From Chlorobiales bacterium (lineage in GTDB: Bacteria; Bacteroidota; Chlorobiia; Chlorobiales; Chlorobiaceae), in contig JAKSCY010000822.1 of the NCBI GenBank assembly GCA_022360355.1, positions 1 through 14,955 on the forward strand: 14,955 nt of DNA, in the 5' to 3' direction. Below are positions 1 through 7,758 of the stretch, piece by piece. How positions within the stretch are numbered: the stretch's first letter is position 1; every line of letters starts with the position of its first letter. Under the pieces are notes generated by a model. The model was not told where the DNA came from and did no database searches. It saw only the letters and a program-made list of their open reading frames with translations. A program made the translations under genes and the position numbers.

Positions 1-402
1 CCTGATGGTATCGCCAATTTTGTAGGGAGCGGCAAAAAATATTACGAACGAGGCTGTAATATTGCTCAGGATGGACCAGCTGGCAAAAAGCCCGATACCG
101 ACAACCGCGAACATAGAGGAGAGGATAACAAGCGCGGCCCGAAGGTCGATCCCCCAGATAAGCACCAGCGAGGTCAGCAATGTTGTTACGTAAAATACCC
201 GGAAAAACTTCTTGATATAAATCACACGCTGATCAGGAAAATGCTCCTTTCTGATATAGCGCTTGAGGCTTTTTGACGTGGCCACCTGCAAAAACGCATA
301 CATGATGAAAGCAATGGCTGTCGCAACGACATTGATGGGTATCGGGGTATCAAAAATATCCGTCATTGATGGGACAAAAAAAGCAACTGACAAAACCTTC
401 AT
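1..402 (-). CDS. MscS-family mechanosensitive ion channel, N-terminal part (cut by window edge)
   Basis: This is the N-terminal 134 codons of an inner-membrane channel; the rest lies beyond the left edge. The frame stays open to base 1. It shows a hydrophobic segment near the N-terminus, a basic linker, then two more hydrophobic stretches. The last of these is rich in Ala, Gly and Ser and contains the run VVGIGLFASWSILSNI, followed by FFAAPYKIGDTIR. That pattern is the pore-lining TM3 helix and the start of the beta domain of MscS proteins, which open under membrane tension and release solutes on hypo-osmotic shock. Two starts are possible. ATG at 402 has a GGGGA-like sequence about 8 bases upstream. 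ATG at 366 removes 12 residues and lacks a ribosome binding site. I prefer 402, weakly. It is the last gene of the minus-strand block, 56 bp after the ferritin-like gene. Confidence 0.82.
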   Translation of the reverse strand, partial: MKVLSVAFFVPSMTDIFDTPIPINVVATAIAFIMYAFLQVATSKSLKRYIRKEHFPDQRVIYIKKFFRVFYVTTLLTSLVLIWGIDLRAALVILSSMFAVVGIGLFASWSILSNITASFVIFFAAPYKIGDTIR

Positions 403-458
403 CAGGAAATCCCCAGTTGCTGCAGGTTGAAAAGAAATTCCGAATGGAGCAACTCTTC

Positions 459-953
459 TTATTTCTTAAGTATAACACCGAGATCTTCCAGAAGAGACTG
501 CAAGTCCTCTTCATGCTCAACCTCGTCTTCCAGAATCTGTACAGCAATATTGTAGGTTACAGGGTCTTTCAAGCCGATCTCTTCAATAATGCTGTTATAG
601 GTGGAAATGGCACACTGTTCCCCTGAAATGTTCTGCTCAAGAATCTTCTCGACAAACGGGTTGTCCGGTGCGTCATAACCGCAGTTTGTCCACTCGAACC
701 ATTTTTCCGGTGTTGTGAGCGGTGTTCCCCCAAGCTGAATGATACGGTTGCTGACCATATCGGCATGACGAAGCTCATCTGCTGCATGCTGCATAAGCTC
801 TGCAATCACGGCATCCTTCATCGGTCCTTCCACAACCTTTGCGCCAATCCAATATTGGTAATAAGCCAGCCATTCGTCGGCAAAAGCCCTGTTCAACAGC
901 TCAAGCACCCGGTCAAGATGCTCTCCAACTATTTCACGACCTCTGGTTCCCAT
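459..953 (-). CDS. Dps-like ferritin-superfamily protein (DPSL/thioferritin type)
   Basis: A 164-residue ferritin-like four-helix-bundle protein, presumably cytoplasmic, that would bind a di-iron centre and oxidise or store iron using O2 or peroxide. Ligand-type residues fall in the standard order: E27 in the first helix, E60-x-x-H63 in the second, E112 in the third and E144-x-x-H147 in the fourth. This matches the bacterioferritin and Dps-like ferroxidase pattern. C91 (in NCGYDAP) and C114 (in GEQCAI) sit before and just after E112. A cysteine pair next to the di-iron site is the hallmark of the DPSL or thioferritin group known from archaea and Bacteroides. No haem-ligand methionine is evident, so classical haem bacterioferritin is less likely. 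The ATG at 953 is fixed by a strong AAAGGAG 5 bases upstream. It lies between the TIGR01777 epimerase and the MscS gene on the same strand. The DPSL assignment rests on motif reading only. Confidence 0.85.
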   Translation of the reverse strand: MGTRGREIVGEHLDRVLELLNRAFADEWLAYYQYWIGAKVVEGPMKDAVIAELMQHAADELRHADMVSNRIIQLGGTPLTTPEKWFEWTNCGYDAPDNPFVEKILEQNISGEQCAISTYNSIIEEIGLKDPVTYNIAVQILEDEVEHEEDLQSLLEDLGVILKK

Positions 954-958
954 GTATG

Positions 959-965
959 CTCCTTT
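959..965 (-). promoter_or_regulatory. Shine-Dalgarno site of the Dps-like ferritin gene
   Basis: On the minus strand AAAGGAG lies 5 bases before the ATG at 953. It is the best ribosome binding site in the window and stands out because pyrF, glmS, ftsH, dxr and trkA have little or no recognisable site. It fixes the start of the ferritin-like gene. Confidence 0.8.
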
Positions 966-1023
966 TTTGTGTTGTTACTTCTTACCGGAAACAAATCGTC
1001 ACTTTCCTCACCTGCCCGGCCTC

Positions 1024-1962
1024 TTACTTGTTGTGCTCGACAAGATCCGCAAGTGCTTCACGAAGCGACGGGTGAGCAAAGCGGTAATCGTGCTCGTTCA
1101 GAAAAGAGGGAATCACTTTCTGCCCCTTGGCGGCATACTCCGCCCCTTCACCCATGAGAATCTGCAAGGCGAACTTTGGTACAGGAACCAGTGACGGCCT
1201 GGTCAACACGGCGCCGAGATCTTCGGCGAATTCTTTCATCGAAACAGGCCGGGGACCAACAAGGTTTACCGGACCTTTGAAGGAGGAGTCCTCTAATGCT
1301 TTACGAATAACCGCAACTTCGTCATCGATATGAATCCAGGAAATACACTGGCTTCCTGAACCAACCGGGCCGCCAAGGAAAAGGTTGAAGGGAAACAGCA
1401 TCTGCTGCAGCATTCCTCCTCTGGTTGAAAGCACAATACCAGTTCTCAGCAACACCAACCGTACGCTATCAGCAACTTCCCTGGCAGCGTTCTCCCAGTC
1501 AATACATATCTTTGCGAGAAAATCATCACCTGCATCTGCTTTTTCATCCAGTTCATCCGTATCGTCGCAGTTCTCAAAGGCCCCATAGTAACCTATTGCC
1601 GAAGCCGAAAGGAATACTCCCGGTTTTCTTTCAGCGGCGTTAATTGCTTTGACAAGATTTTTCGTACCCACGACGCGCGAGTTATAACACTCAACCTTGT
1701 GCCCCTCTGTCCAGCGGCCCTGAAGCAGAGGTTTTCCGGCCAGATGAACCACCGCTTTCGCACCGCTGATGTACTGAGCCCATCTTCCGTCGGCGTCATT
1801 GTAGTTCCAGGTTACATACGCTGCTGCACCAGGGAGCTTTGATGACGCGCTTTGGGAAAAACGTGAAAAAACAACGACCTCTTCTCCTTCTGCAATCAGT
1901 TGATGTGCAAGCTCAGAGCCGATAACTCCCGTTGCACCGGTAATGACAACATGACCTTCCAT
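1024..1962 (-). CDS. TIGR01777-family NAD(P)-dependent epimerase/oxidoreductase (SDR39U1-like)
   Basis: A 312-residue extended short-chain dehydrogenase/reductase with an N-terminal Rossmann fold. The nucleotide-binding glycine motif GATGVIG is at residues 9-15, followed by VVHLAGKP, the catalytic-type SASAIGYYG segment and, downstream, LLRTGIVLSTRGGMLQQM. The C-terminus (GQKVIPSFLNEHDYRF, then PSLREAL) is the small DUF1731-type domain typical of TIGR01777 proteins. The natural substrate of this family is not established; members are annotated as nucleoside-sugar epimerases or as cell-division inhibitor SulA by old misnaming. The frame stays open upstream to an ATG at 2064, but those 34 extra residues are unlike any Rossmann N-terminus. 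The ATG at 1962 has GAGG 6 bases before it and starts directly at the first beta strand, so I use 1962. It follows glmS after 134 bp and precedes the ferritin-like gene by 70 bp. Confidence 0.9.
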   Translation of the reverse strand: MEGHVVITGATGVIGSELAHQLIAEGEEVVVFSRFSQSASSKLPGAAAYVTWNYNDADGRWAQYISGAKAVVHLAGKPLLQGRWTEGHKVECYNSRVVGTKNLVKAINAAERKPGVFLSASAIGYYGAFENCDDTDELDEKADAGDDFLAKICIDWENAAREVADSVRLVLLRTGIVLSTRGGMLQQMLFPFNLFLGGPVGSGSQCISWIHIDDEVAVIRKALEDSSFKGPVNLVGPRPVSMKEFAEDLGAVLTRPSLVPVPKFALQILMGEGAEYAAKGQKVIPSFLNEHDYRFAHPSLREALADLVEHNK

Positions 1963-1968
1963 GGCGAA

Positions 1969-1972
1969 CCTC
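1969..1972 (-). promoter_or_regulatory. Ribosome binding site that decides the epimerase start
   Basis: GAGG on the minus strand lies 6 bases upstream of the ATG at 1962. The longer in-frame alternative ATG at 2064 has no comparable site, so this supports the 312-residue product. Confidence 0.6.
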
Positions 1973-2096
1973 GTTTTTGCGGTGAGAAGATTCCTTAAGA
2001 CATGTATCTGACTGTACTTGTTCACAAACCGCCATGTCCTGATAATAATTCCCAGGCTCAACAAGCAGGGGGGACTTTTACCTTTTGACCTTTATG

Positions 2097-3941
2097 CTAC
2101 TCGACTGTTACCGATTTGGCGAGGTTTCTCGGGCGGTCAACGTTGCATCCTCTCAGCGTAGCGATGTGATAAGCGAGGAGCTGCAGCGGAATAGCCGAAA
2201 GCAAGGGAGCTACAGGAGCTGATGCAGCAGGGATATAGATAACATGGTCGGCAAGCCGGTCGACCTCCTCGTCTCCTTCATTGGCGATAGCGATCACCTT
2301 GCCCTTGCGGCTTCGAACCTCCTCGATATTGCTGAGAACCTTGGCATACGAGTTATCCCGGGTTGCGATAAAAATAACAGGCATATCCTCATCGATAAGC
2401 GCGATAGGGCCATGCTTCATTTCCGCTGCCGGATACCCCTCGGCGTGAATGTATGAAATCTCCTTGAGTTTCAGGGCACCTTCAAGTGCAACGGGAAAAT
2501 TGTAACCCCGGCCAAGGTAGAGGCAGTTCCGCGCATCTTTATAGTTCTCGGCAATCTGCAGAATCATGCTGTTTTGTTTCAGGATACGCTCCACTTTCCC
2601 CGGCACACCGCTAAGCTCTTTCAGGTAAAGCTTGAGTTCATCACGGGACATGGTGCGGCCCTTGCTGAGCGTCAGTGCCAGAAGGTACAGCACCGTCACC
2701 TGGGCAGTAAACGCCTTTGTTGAAGCAACACCGATCTCGGGACCGGCATGGGTATAAATACCACAAAGTGTTTCACGGGCTATGGTCGAACCGACAACAT
2801 TGCAGATACCCATCACCAGAGCCCCCTTCTCCCTGGCAAGACGCAACGCTGCAAGCGTATCTGCAGTTTCGCCGGACTGCGAAATAACAATAACGACATC
2901 ATCCTTTGTAATCACCGGGTTCCGGTAACGAAACTCCGAAGCGTAATCGACTTCAACGGGAATCCGGGCAAACTCTTCGATAAGATATTCCCCTATCAGC
3001 CCTGCATGCCAGCTTGTCCCGCAGGCACAGATAATGACCCTGCTCGACAGCTTGAGGCGATCAAGATAATCCTCTATGCCTCCCAGACGAACCTGCCCTT
3101 CCTCGAGCCTGACACGCCCACGCATAACATCCTGCAACACCGTCGGCTGCTCGAAGATCTCCTTGAGCATGAAATGCTCAAAACCCCCTTTCTCGATTTC
3201 GGTGATATCGAAATCTATTTCGCTGACATGCTTGTCCTGCTCGATATTTTCGATAGTCTTGATCGTATAGGCATCTCTTTTGACGATTGCCATTTCACCG
3301 TCGGACAGGTATACCACCTTCTTGGTATGCTCGACAATGGGAGCACCATCCGAAGCGATAAAATATTCCCCATCACCGATGCCGATAACCAGTGGGCTGC
3401 CCTTGCGGGCGACGACAACCTTGTCAGGTTCGCGCAGGGATATGATGCAAAGCCCGTAAGCGCCCTCGACATGATAGAGAGCCGCACGCACGGCTGCTTC
3501 AAAACCAATTTCCGGCTTTTCGGACCAGATGTTGTCGATAAGGTGAACAAGAACTTCCGAATCGGTATCGCTTTTAAACTCGTACCCTTTGGAGATCAGG
3601 TCCTTCTTAAGAACCGAGTAGTTCTCGATGATACCGTTATGTATAAGGGCGATCGTACCGTCGGAGTTCATATGCGGATGGGCATTACTGTCACACGGAG
3701 CTCCGTGAGTCGCCCAGCGGGTATGACCGATACCGATGGTCGCACCCTGCATGTGCGCCTCTGATTTCTCGAGCGTTTCTCTCAGTTCACCGACGCTCCC
3801 TTTCTGTTTATGCACCGTCAACCCGCCGTTCAACACGGCGATTCCCGCAGAATCGTAACCACGATACTCAAGGCGCTGCAGTCCGTTCAGCAGCAGTTCA
3901 GCAGCGTCTCTGGAACCAATATATCCAACTATTCCACACAT
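2097..3941 (-). CDS. glmS: Glutamine--fructose-6-phosphate aminotransferase (isomerizing)
   Basis: This 614-residue cytoplasmic enzyme makes glucosamine 6-phosphate from fructose 6-phosphate and glutamine, the first committed step to UDP-GlcNAc for peptidoglycan and lipopolysaccharide. The length matches the family (E. coli 609). The N-terminal class II glutaminase domain starts MCGIVGYIG, with Cys2 as nucleophile after Met removal. HTRWATHG (73-80) and HNGIIENY (101-108) build the glutamine site. Two SIS sugar-isomerase domains follow: the first from about 295 (CACGTSWHAG, then SQSGETADT at 354-362), the second from about 465 (YLGRGYNFPVALEGALKLKEIS, with H510 in the MKHGPIALI segment). The C-terminus RNLAKSVTVE carries the conserved lysine (K609) that forms a Schiff base with the sugar. 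It lies 78 bp after pyrF on the same strand. No clear Shine-Dalgarno precedes the ATG. I saw no room for a glmS ribozyme, which is a Firmicutes feature in any case. Confidence 0.98.
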   Translation of the reverse strand: MCGIVGYIGSRDAAELLLNGLQRLEYRGYDSAGIAVLNGGLTVHKQKGSVGELRETLEKSEAHMQGATIGIGHTRWATHGAPCDSNAHPHMNSDGTIALIHNGIIENYSVLKKDLISKGYEFKSDTDSEVLVHLIDNIWSEKPEIGFEAAVRAALYHVEGAYGLCIISLREPDKVVVARKGSPLVIGIGDGEYFIASDGAPIVEHTKKVVYLSDGEMAIVKRDAYTIKTIENIEQDKHVSEIDFDITEIEKGGFEHFMLKEIFEQPTVLQDVMRGRVRLEEGQVRLGGIEDYLDRLKLSSRVIICACGTSWHAGLIGEYLIEEFARIPVEVDYASEFRYRNPVITKDDVVIVISQSGETADTLAALRLAREKGALVMGICNVVGSTIARETLCGIYTHAGPEIGVASTKAFTAQVTVLYLLALTLSKGRTMSRDELKLYLKELSGVPGKVERILKQNSMILQIAENYKDARNCLYLGRGYNFPVALEGALKLKEISYIHAEGYPAAEMKHGPIALIDEDMPVIFIATRDNSYAKVLSNIEEVRSRKGKVIAIANEGDEEVDRLADHVIYIPAASAPVAPLLSAIPLQLLAYHIATLRGCNVDRPRNLAKSVTVE

Positions 3942-3971
3942 GAAAACCAGCGTTTATGAAGACGATTATGT

Positions 3972-3981
3972 CCCAATTGGG
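3972..3981. repeat. Perfect 10-bp palindrome upstream of glmS
   Basis: CCCAATTGGG is a perfect palindrome about 30 bases upstream of the glmS start, in the 78-bp gap after pyrF. It could be an operator half-site pair or chance. No second copy is obvious near other genes in the window. Confidence 0.3.
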
Positions 3982-4001
3982 GTAAAGCTGCGCTACCGGT
4001 T

Positions 4002-4007
4002 AGTATA
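4002..4007 (-). promoter_or_regulatory. Possible -10 box of a glmS promoter
   Basis: TATACT on the minus strand lies about 60 bases upstream of glmS, just past the pyrF stop, and would place a transcript start near 3995. No good -35 hexamer is found at 16-18 bases, so this is weak. If it works, glmS can be expressed independently of pyrF. Confidence 0.22.
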
Positions 4008-4019
4008 CAAAAAACCTGC

Positions 4020-4856
4020 TTAAAAGATACGCTGCATTTCATCGTGAAGTTTGGCTGCCCGCAGCCTGACCTCATCTTCAAATGCTTCGGCAGAATCAAA
4101 GTCTCCCTCCGGATAGATGATCCCTCTGCTGACATTGATAAGTGCCCCCTGCCGGTTTCCATCTACACCGAGAGTTGCCGATTCCTGCAACGAACCACCC
4201 TGCGCTCCGACACCCGGGATAAGGAAAAACAGCCCGGGCGCAGCCTTGCGGATATCCCCGAGCCGCCTCGCTTTCGTTGCTCCTACCACTATCCCGGCAT
4301 TTCCGTTCCTTTCCCAATCCTGTACTTTTCCGAGAACAGTCTCGTAAAGTGCAGCCCCTGACTGCAACTGTTTTTCCTCAAAATCGGCGGACCCCGGATT
4401 TGAAGTCAGGCAAAGCACAAAAATCAGTTTCTGGTCATAGTCAAAAAAAGGCTCAAGGGAATCATATCCCATATACGGAGCTACCGTAAGGGCATCGAAC
4501 CCCCAATGATCGAAAAAAGCCTGAGCATATTTTTTACTGGTGTTCCCGATATCAGCCCGTTTTGCATCGGCAATAGACAAACTTTCACACGGAAGACTCT
4601 CCAGTGTACTCTGCATATCCTGAAGCCCTTCAATCCCTCTGGCCTCATAAAATGCCGTGTTGATCTTGTATGCCACTGCATGCTCCCGTGTGGCCGTGAT
4701 TACAGACCGGTTAAACTCCAGCACAGGCTGCTTCATAGCCCGGAACACTTTCGGAATTTTTGCCATATCGCTGTCGAGACCGACACACAACAGGGATTTC
4801 TTGGCTGAAATCTGTTCATTGACCTTGTTTCGAGCAGCATTCATGGATATATTCAT
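4020..4856 (-). CDS. pyrF: Orotidine 5'-phosphate decarboxylase (subfamily 2)
   Basis: This 278-residue enzyme decarboxylates OMP to UMP, the last step of de novo pyrimidine synthesis in the cytoplasm. The catalytic D-x-K-x-x-D motif is DAKRAD at residues 97-102, giving D97, K99 and D102. It is followed by IGNTSKKYA, and an AYKIN segment with K64 sits on an earlier strand of the TIM barrel. LCLTSNPGS and FLIPGVGAQGG (phosphate-binding loop) follow in the expected order. The length and the GNTSKKYA sequence place it in the longer pyrF subfamily 2 rather than the roughly 240-residue E. coli type. The start could be ATG 4856 or ATG 4844; neither has a convincing ribosome binding site, and I take the upstream one. 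It is the first gene of the minus block and is divergent from ftsH across 258 bp. Confidence 0.96.
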   Translation of the reverse strand: MNISMNAARNKVNEQISAKKSLLCVGLDSDMAKIPKVFRAMKQPVLEFNRSVITATREHAVAYKINTAFYEARGIEGLQDMQSTLESLPCESLSIADAKRADIGNTSKKYAQAFFDHWGFDALTVAPYMGYDSLEPFFDYDQKLIFVLCLTSNPGSADFEEKQLQSGAALYETVLGKVQDWERNGNAGIVVGATKARRLGDIRKAAPGLFFLIPGVGAQGGSLQESATLGVDGNRQGALINVSRGIIYPEGDFDSAEAFEDEVRLRAAKLHDEMQRIF

Positions 4857-4913
4857 AGCTTTTACTTACAGTATTTATCTTTAAGTTGCAAAGCCACCCC
4901 TCATTGCACATCC

Positions 4914-4942
4914 ATCTTAACAATTCCAACAATAGATAGCAA
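4914..4942 (-). promoter_or_regulatory. Candidate sigma70-type promoter for pyrF
   Basis: On the minus strand TTGCTA (4942-4937) and TAAGAT (4919-4914) are separated by exactly 17 bases. Transcription would start about 50 bases before the pyrF ATG. Each hexamer matches the consensus at four of six positions. It lies in the divergent pyrF-ftsH gap, an expected promoter location. Confidence 0.35.
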
Positions 4943-5050
4943 AATCACAAACAGGGAAGACCATTCGCTACGGGAGAAATGCCCTGATCCCCGGACCTGA
5001 AACTTATAGAGGCCGCAAAGCATTTAAGTTTTGTTTTTAGAAATACTCTT

Positions 5051-5056
5051 TATAAT
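5051..5056 (+). promoter_or_regulatory. Candidate -10 box of the ftsH promoter
   Basis: A perfect TATAAT about 60 bases upstream of the ftsH ATG, in an AT-rich tract. The -35 region at 5028-5034 (TTTTGT-like) is weak. A second, poorer candidate, TATATT at 5075-5080, lies closer to the gene. The rest of the 4857-5114 gap shows nothing else I can name. Confidence 0.4.
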
Positions 5057-5114
5057 TCCTGTTCAATACTGTTATATATTATCTGAACATACTTGCCAAC
5101 TCTTTTACGAATAG

Positions 5115-7193
5115 ATGCCAAACAACCTGTTCAAACCACAGAATCCTTATAAAAACGATCCTGAGAACAATGACAAAAAACCGAAATTCTCACTGGTTTA
5201 CTATATCGTCATTGTCCTGATACTCATCGGGCTTCAGCTTGCATTCTTCTGGTCCGGCTCTTCTGAAGAAATCGCTTACAGCGTATTCCGTAAATACATA
5301 GAAGAAAACAAGATAGAATCAGTCAAGATCGCTCCCGAGCGCATTTACGTCACCCTGAAACCCGGAGTTGTCCCGACAAAGACCACGGATGGCGACGGCG
5401 GTAAATCGATCCTTTCCAAATCCTCTGCCGAATCCAGAGAAGTCTATGTTATTCCCGTTCGGGATGAAGAGCTTGTCGAACTCCTCGAAACAAAGGGGAT
5501 CAGTTATCAGGGCGTTCCCGGCAACACCTGGATCGGCGAACTGCTGCAATGGATACTTCCGTTTGCACTGCTGATCGGGATCTACTTTTTCGTGTTCCGC
5601 CGTCTTGGCGGGCCGGGTTCGCAGTTCATGAATATCAGCAAGAACAAGGCAGCGCTCTATGAAAACCTCGACGAGCATACCCGGATAACCTTCAAGGATG
5701 TCGCGGGACTTGACGAAGCCAAAGCCGAGGTCATGGAAGTTGTAGACTTCCTCAAAGACCCGAAAAAGTATACAAAGCTCGGCGGCAAGCTGCCGAAAGG
5801 CGTTCTGCTCGTAGGCCCTCCCGGAACAGGCAAGACCCTCCTTGCAAAAGCCGTTGCAGGTGAGGCTGATGTACCGTTTTTCAGCATCAGTGGCTCGGAC
5901 TTCGTGGAAATGTTTGTCGGTGTGGGTGCCGCACGGGTTCGTGATCTTTTCCGGCAGGCAAAAGAAAAAGCACCGTGTATTATCTTTATCGACGAGATCG
6001 ATGCCGTAGGCCGCAGCCGAGGCAAAGGGGTCATGATGGGCGCCAATGATGAACGCGAGAATACCCTCAACCAGTTGCTGGTGGAAATGGATGGCTTCGC
6101 AACCGACAAGGGTGTTATTCTTATGGCGGCAACCAACAGGCCCGACGTACTGGACAACGCACTCCTTCGTCCCGGAAGGTTCGACCGTCAGATCATGGTA
6201 GACAAGCCCGATTTGAAAGGGCGTGTTGATACCTTCAGGGTACACACCAAAAATCTCTCGCTCTCACCGGACGTCAACCTCAAGATGCTGGCATCTCAGA
6301 CCCCGGGCTTTGCAGGCGCTGAAATCGCCAACGCCGCAAACGAAGCAGCACTCCTTGCTTCCAGACGGGGCAAGCAAAGCATTGAAATGAAGGATTTCGA
6401 AGATGCCATCGAGCGGGTGGTTGCAGGTCTCGAAAAGAAGAACAAGGTGATCAACCCGAAAGAGAAAAAGGTAGTCGCCTATCACGAGTCGGGACATGCT
6501 ATTATCAGCTGGATGATGGCGGAAAACGATGCCGTGCAGAAAATCTCGATTGTCCCCCGCGGTATGAGCGCATTGGGATACACACTGAACCTGCCGCTTG
6601 AAGACCGGTACCTGATGACAAAGCATGAGCTCTTTTCGCGCATCTGCGGTCTGCTTGGCGGAAGAATAGCCGAACAGATCATCTTTGACGAAATTTCAAC
6701 GGGGGCTCAAAATGATCTTGAAAAAGTCACCGAAATAGCCTACAACATGGTGGTTGTCTATGGCATGAGTGAAAAACTGGGCAACGTCTCCTATTACGAA
6801 AGCAACAACCCCTATTACGGGGGACCCGGCGTGGATAAAAAGTACAGCGAGCACACAGCACGCCTTATCGACGAAGAGGTTCACTCATTAATCGATCAGG
6901 CGCAAGAGCAGGTACGGGAGATACTCACGATGCACCGCGACAAGCTGGAAAAGCTTGCACAGGAACTGCTTGACAAGGAAGTACTGCACTACTGCAAGAT
7001 CGAGGAAATCCTTGGCAGAAGACCGGAGGGAAGCCTGACTCATGACATGTCGGAAGAGTGCGGGGAAAAAGGAACAGATACCGAAGAAGTCCAGGGAAAA
7101 AACGGCACGCAAACTGTCAATGAGGAAGAACTGCGCACTCTTGAGGCCGCAGTCGAGAAAATCAGGCAGAGCAAGAACTCAGGGGAAGGCTGA
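5115..7193 (+). CDS. ftsH: ATP-dependent zinc metalloprotease FtsH
   Basis: A 692-residue membrane-bound AAA+ protease that extracts and degrades misassembled membrane proteins and selected regulators as a hexamer in the inner membrane. Two membrane segments (about 25-46 and 139-162) flank a short extracytoplasmic domain. The AAA module has Walker A GPPGTGKT at 234-241, Walker B with D293 and E294 (FIDEIDAVG), the pore-loop sequence [14 protein letters not shown], and the SRH region [20 protein letters not shown]. The zinc protease domain has HESGH at 457-461 with D534 as the likely third ligand. After about residue 640 comes a Glu-rich, low-complexity tail that ends in a short possible helix; such tails vary between FtsH proteins. 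No clear Shine-Dalgarno precedes the ATG. The acylphosphatase gene begins 5 bp after its stop, so the two are probably cotranscribed. All catalytic residues are present. Confidence 0.98.
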   Translation: MPNNLFKPQNPYKNDPENNDKKPKFSLVYYIVIVLILIGLQLAFFWSGSSEEIAYSVFRKYIEENKIESVKIAPERIYVTLKPGVVPTKTTDGDGGKSILSKSSAESREVYVIPVRDEELVELLETKGISYQGVPGNTWIGELLQWILPFALLIGIYFFVFRRLGGPGSQFMNISKNKAALYENLDEHTRITFKDVAGLDEAKAEVMEVVDFLKDPKKYTKLGGKLPKGVLLVGPPGTGKTLLAKAVAGEADVPFFSISGSDFVEMFVGVGAARVRDLFRQAKEKAPCIIFIDEIDAVGRSRGKGVMMGANDERENTLNQLLVEMDGFATDKGVILMAATNRPDVLDNALLRPGRFDRQIMVDKPDLKGRVDTFRVHTKNLSLSPDVNLKMLASQTPGFAGAEIANAANEAALLASRRGKQSIEMKDFEDAIERVVAGLEKKNKVINPKEKKVVAYHESGHAIISWMMAENDAVQKISIVPRGMSALGYTLNLPLEDRYLMTKHELFSRICGLLGGRIAEQIIFDEISTGAQNDLEKVTEIAYNMVVVYGMSEKLGNVSYYESNNPYYGGPGVDKKYSEHTARLIDEEVHSLIDQAQEQVREILTMHRDKLEKLAQELLDKEVLHYCKIEEILGRRPEGSLTHDMSEECGEKGTDTEEVQGKNGTQTVNEEELRTLEAAVEKIRQSKNSGEG

Positions 7194-7198
7194 GGGTT

Positions 7199-7474
7199 AT
7201 GGAAAAAAGAGTTCTTGTCACCGTCAAAGGGCTGGTTCAGGGAGTGGGGTTCAGAATGTTCATCGAGCGTTCAGCCTCCCGTCTTGGCTTGAAGGGCTGG
7301 GTCAGAAATCTACCGGGAGGGAGTGTTGAGATCGACGCACAAGGACCGGCAGGGCTTGTCAATGAACTTCTTGACGAAGTGAAGACCGGACCGCCTGCCT
7401 CAAAGGTTTCCTCGGTGACCGTCGCTGAACAACAGCCGGATTATTCCCGAACTGACTTTACCGTTCTGATGTGA
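7199..7474 (+). CDS. acyP: Acylphosphatase
   Basis: A 91-residue cytoplasmic enzyme, the usual size for the family, that hydrolyses carboxyl-phosphate bonds in acyl phosphates. The signature GLVQGVGFR ends in the catalytic phosphate-binding arginine R19. The second motif, GLKGWVRNLPGGSVEI, carries the catalytic asparagine N37. The C-terminus (YSRTDFTVLM) fits the final beta strand of the fold. It starts 5 bp after the ftsH stop; GAGGG spanning that stop may serve as its ribosome binding site, which suggests translational coupling. The biological substrate of bacterial acylphosphatases is generally unknown, and the link to FtsH here is positional only. Confidence 0.95.
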   Translation: MEKRVLVTVKGLVQGVGFRMFIERSASRLGLKGWVRNLPGGSVEIDAQGPAGLVNELLDEVKTGPPASKVSSVTVAEQQPDYSRTDFTVLM

Positions 7475-7483
7475 TTCCTGTAG

Positions 7484-7530
7484 TAATGACCTTTGATAAC
7501 CTGCCAGGCAAGGATTACTGTACCGGAACA
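7484..7530. other. Imperfect hairpin between acyP and tRNA-Val
   Basis: AGTAAT near 7484 pairs with ATTACT near 7525, and CCTT with AAGG inside it, leaving a loop of about 16 bases. There is no T-tract on either strand, so a classic Rho-independent terminator is not supported. It lies where both the ftsH-acyP transcript and the opposing tRNA transcript should end, so a bidirectional stop or processing structure is possible. Confidence 0.25.
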
Positions 7531-7569
7531 AGAATTCTGACCAGCCAAGCATTAATAAGAGGGAGTGTG

Positions 7570-7643
7570 TGGGTCCCGAGGGAGTCGAACCCCCGACCTA
7601 CTGGGTGTAAACCAGTCGCTCTAACCAACTGAGCTAGAGACCC
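7570..7643 (-). tRNA. tRNA-Val (anticodon UAC)
   Basis: On the minus strand the sequence folds as a complete cloverleaf of 74 bases. The acceptor arms are GGGTCTC and GGGACCC (one G-T pair), followed by discriminator A. The D stem is GCTC/GAGC with loop AGTTGGTTA. The anticodon stem is ACTGG/CCAGT with loop TTTACAC, giving anticodon TAC (valine, GTA and wobble codons). The variable loop is AGGTC, and the T stem is GGGGG/CCCTC with loop TTCGACT. CCA is not encoded; the discriminator is followed by CAC. It stands alone and runs against the flanking acyP and dxr genes. Confidence 0.97.
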
Positions 7644-7659
7644 ATAGCAAAGGGACGAT

Positions 7660-7688
7660 AGTATACTACTTTTTTCACTCATGATCAA
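7660..7688 (-). promoter_or_regulatory. Promoter of tRNA-Val
   Basis: On the minus strand TTGATC (7688-7683) and TATACT (7665-7660) are 17 bases apart. The -10 box ends 16 bases before the tRNA 5' end, so the leader would be about 9 bases. The -10 box matches the consensus at five of six positions. This is the best-matching promoter in the window. Confidence 0.65.
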
Positions 7689-7729
7689 AACTTTTTTCAG
7701 ACCCGGAGCGATCTCGGCTGTTCCGGAAT

Positions 7730-7758
7730 TTGTAAGCCGTGCTGAAAAAGCATAAATT
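7730..7758 (+). promoter_or_regulatory. Candidate dxr promoter
   Basis: TTGTAA at 7730-7735 and TAAATT at 7753-7758 are separated by 17 bases and would give a leader of about 40 bases before dxr. Each hexamer matches the consensus at four of six positions. It faces away from the tRNA promoter nearby. Confidence 0.3.

Noticed and set aside
2748..3764. A 338-codon plus-strand reading frame opposite glmS
   Set aside because: It is wholly antisense to an unmistakable glmS and its translation has no family resemblance; it is a codon-bias shadow.
3942..4019. A glmS ribozyme upstream of glmS
   Set aside because: The 78-bp gap is too short for the ribozyme core and the feature is known from Firmicutes.
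5319..6245. A 308-codon minus-strand reading frame opposite ftsH
   Set aside because: It is antisense to the ftsH periplasmic and AAA regions, and its Cys/His-rich translation is typical of a shadow frame.
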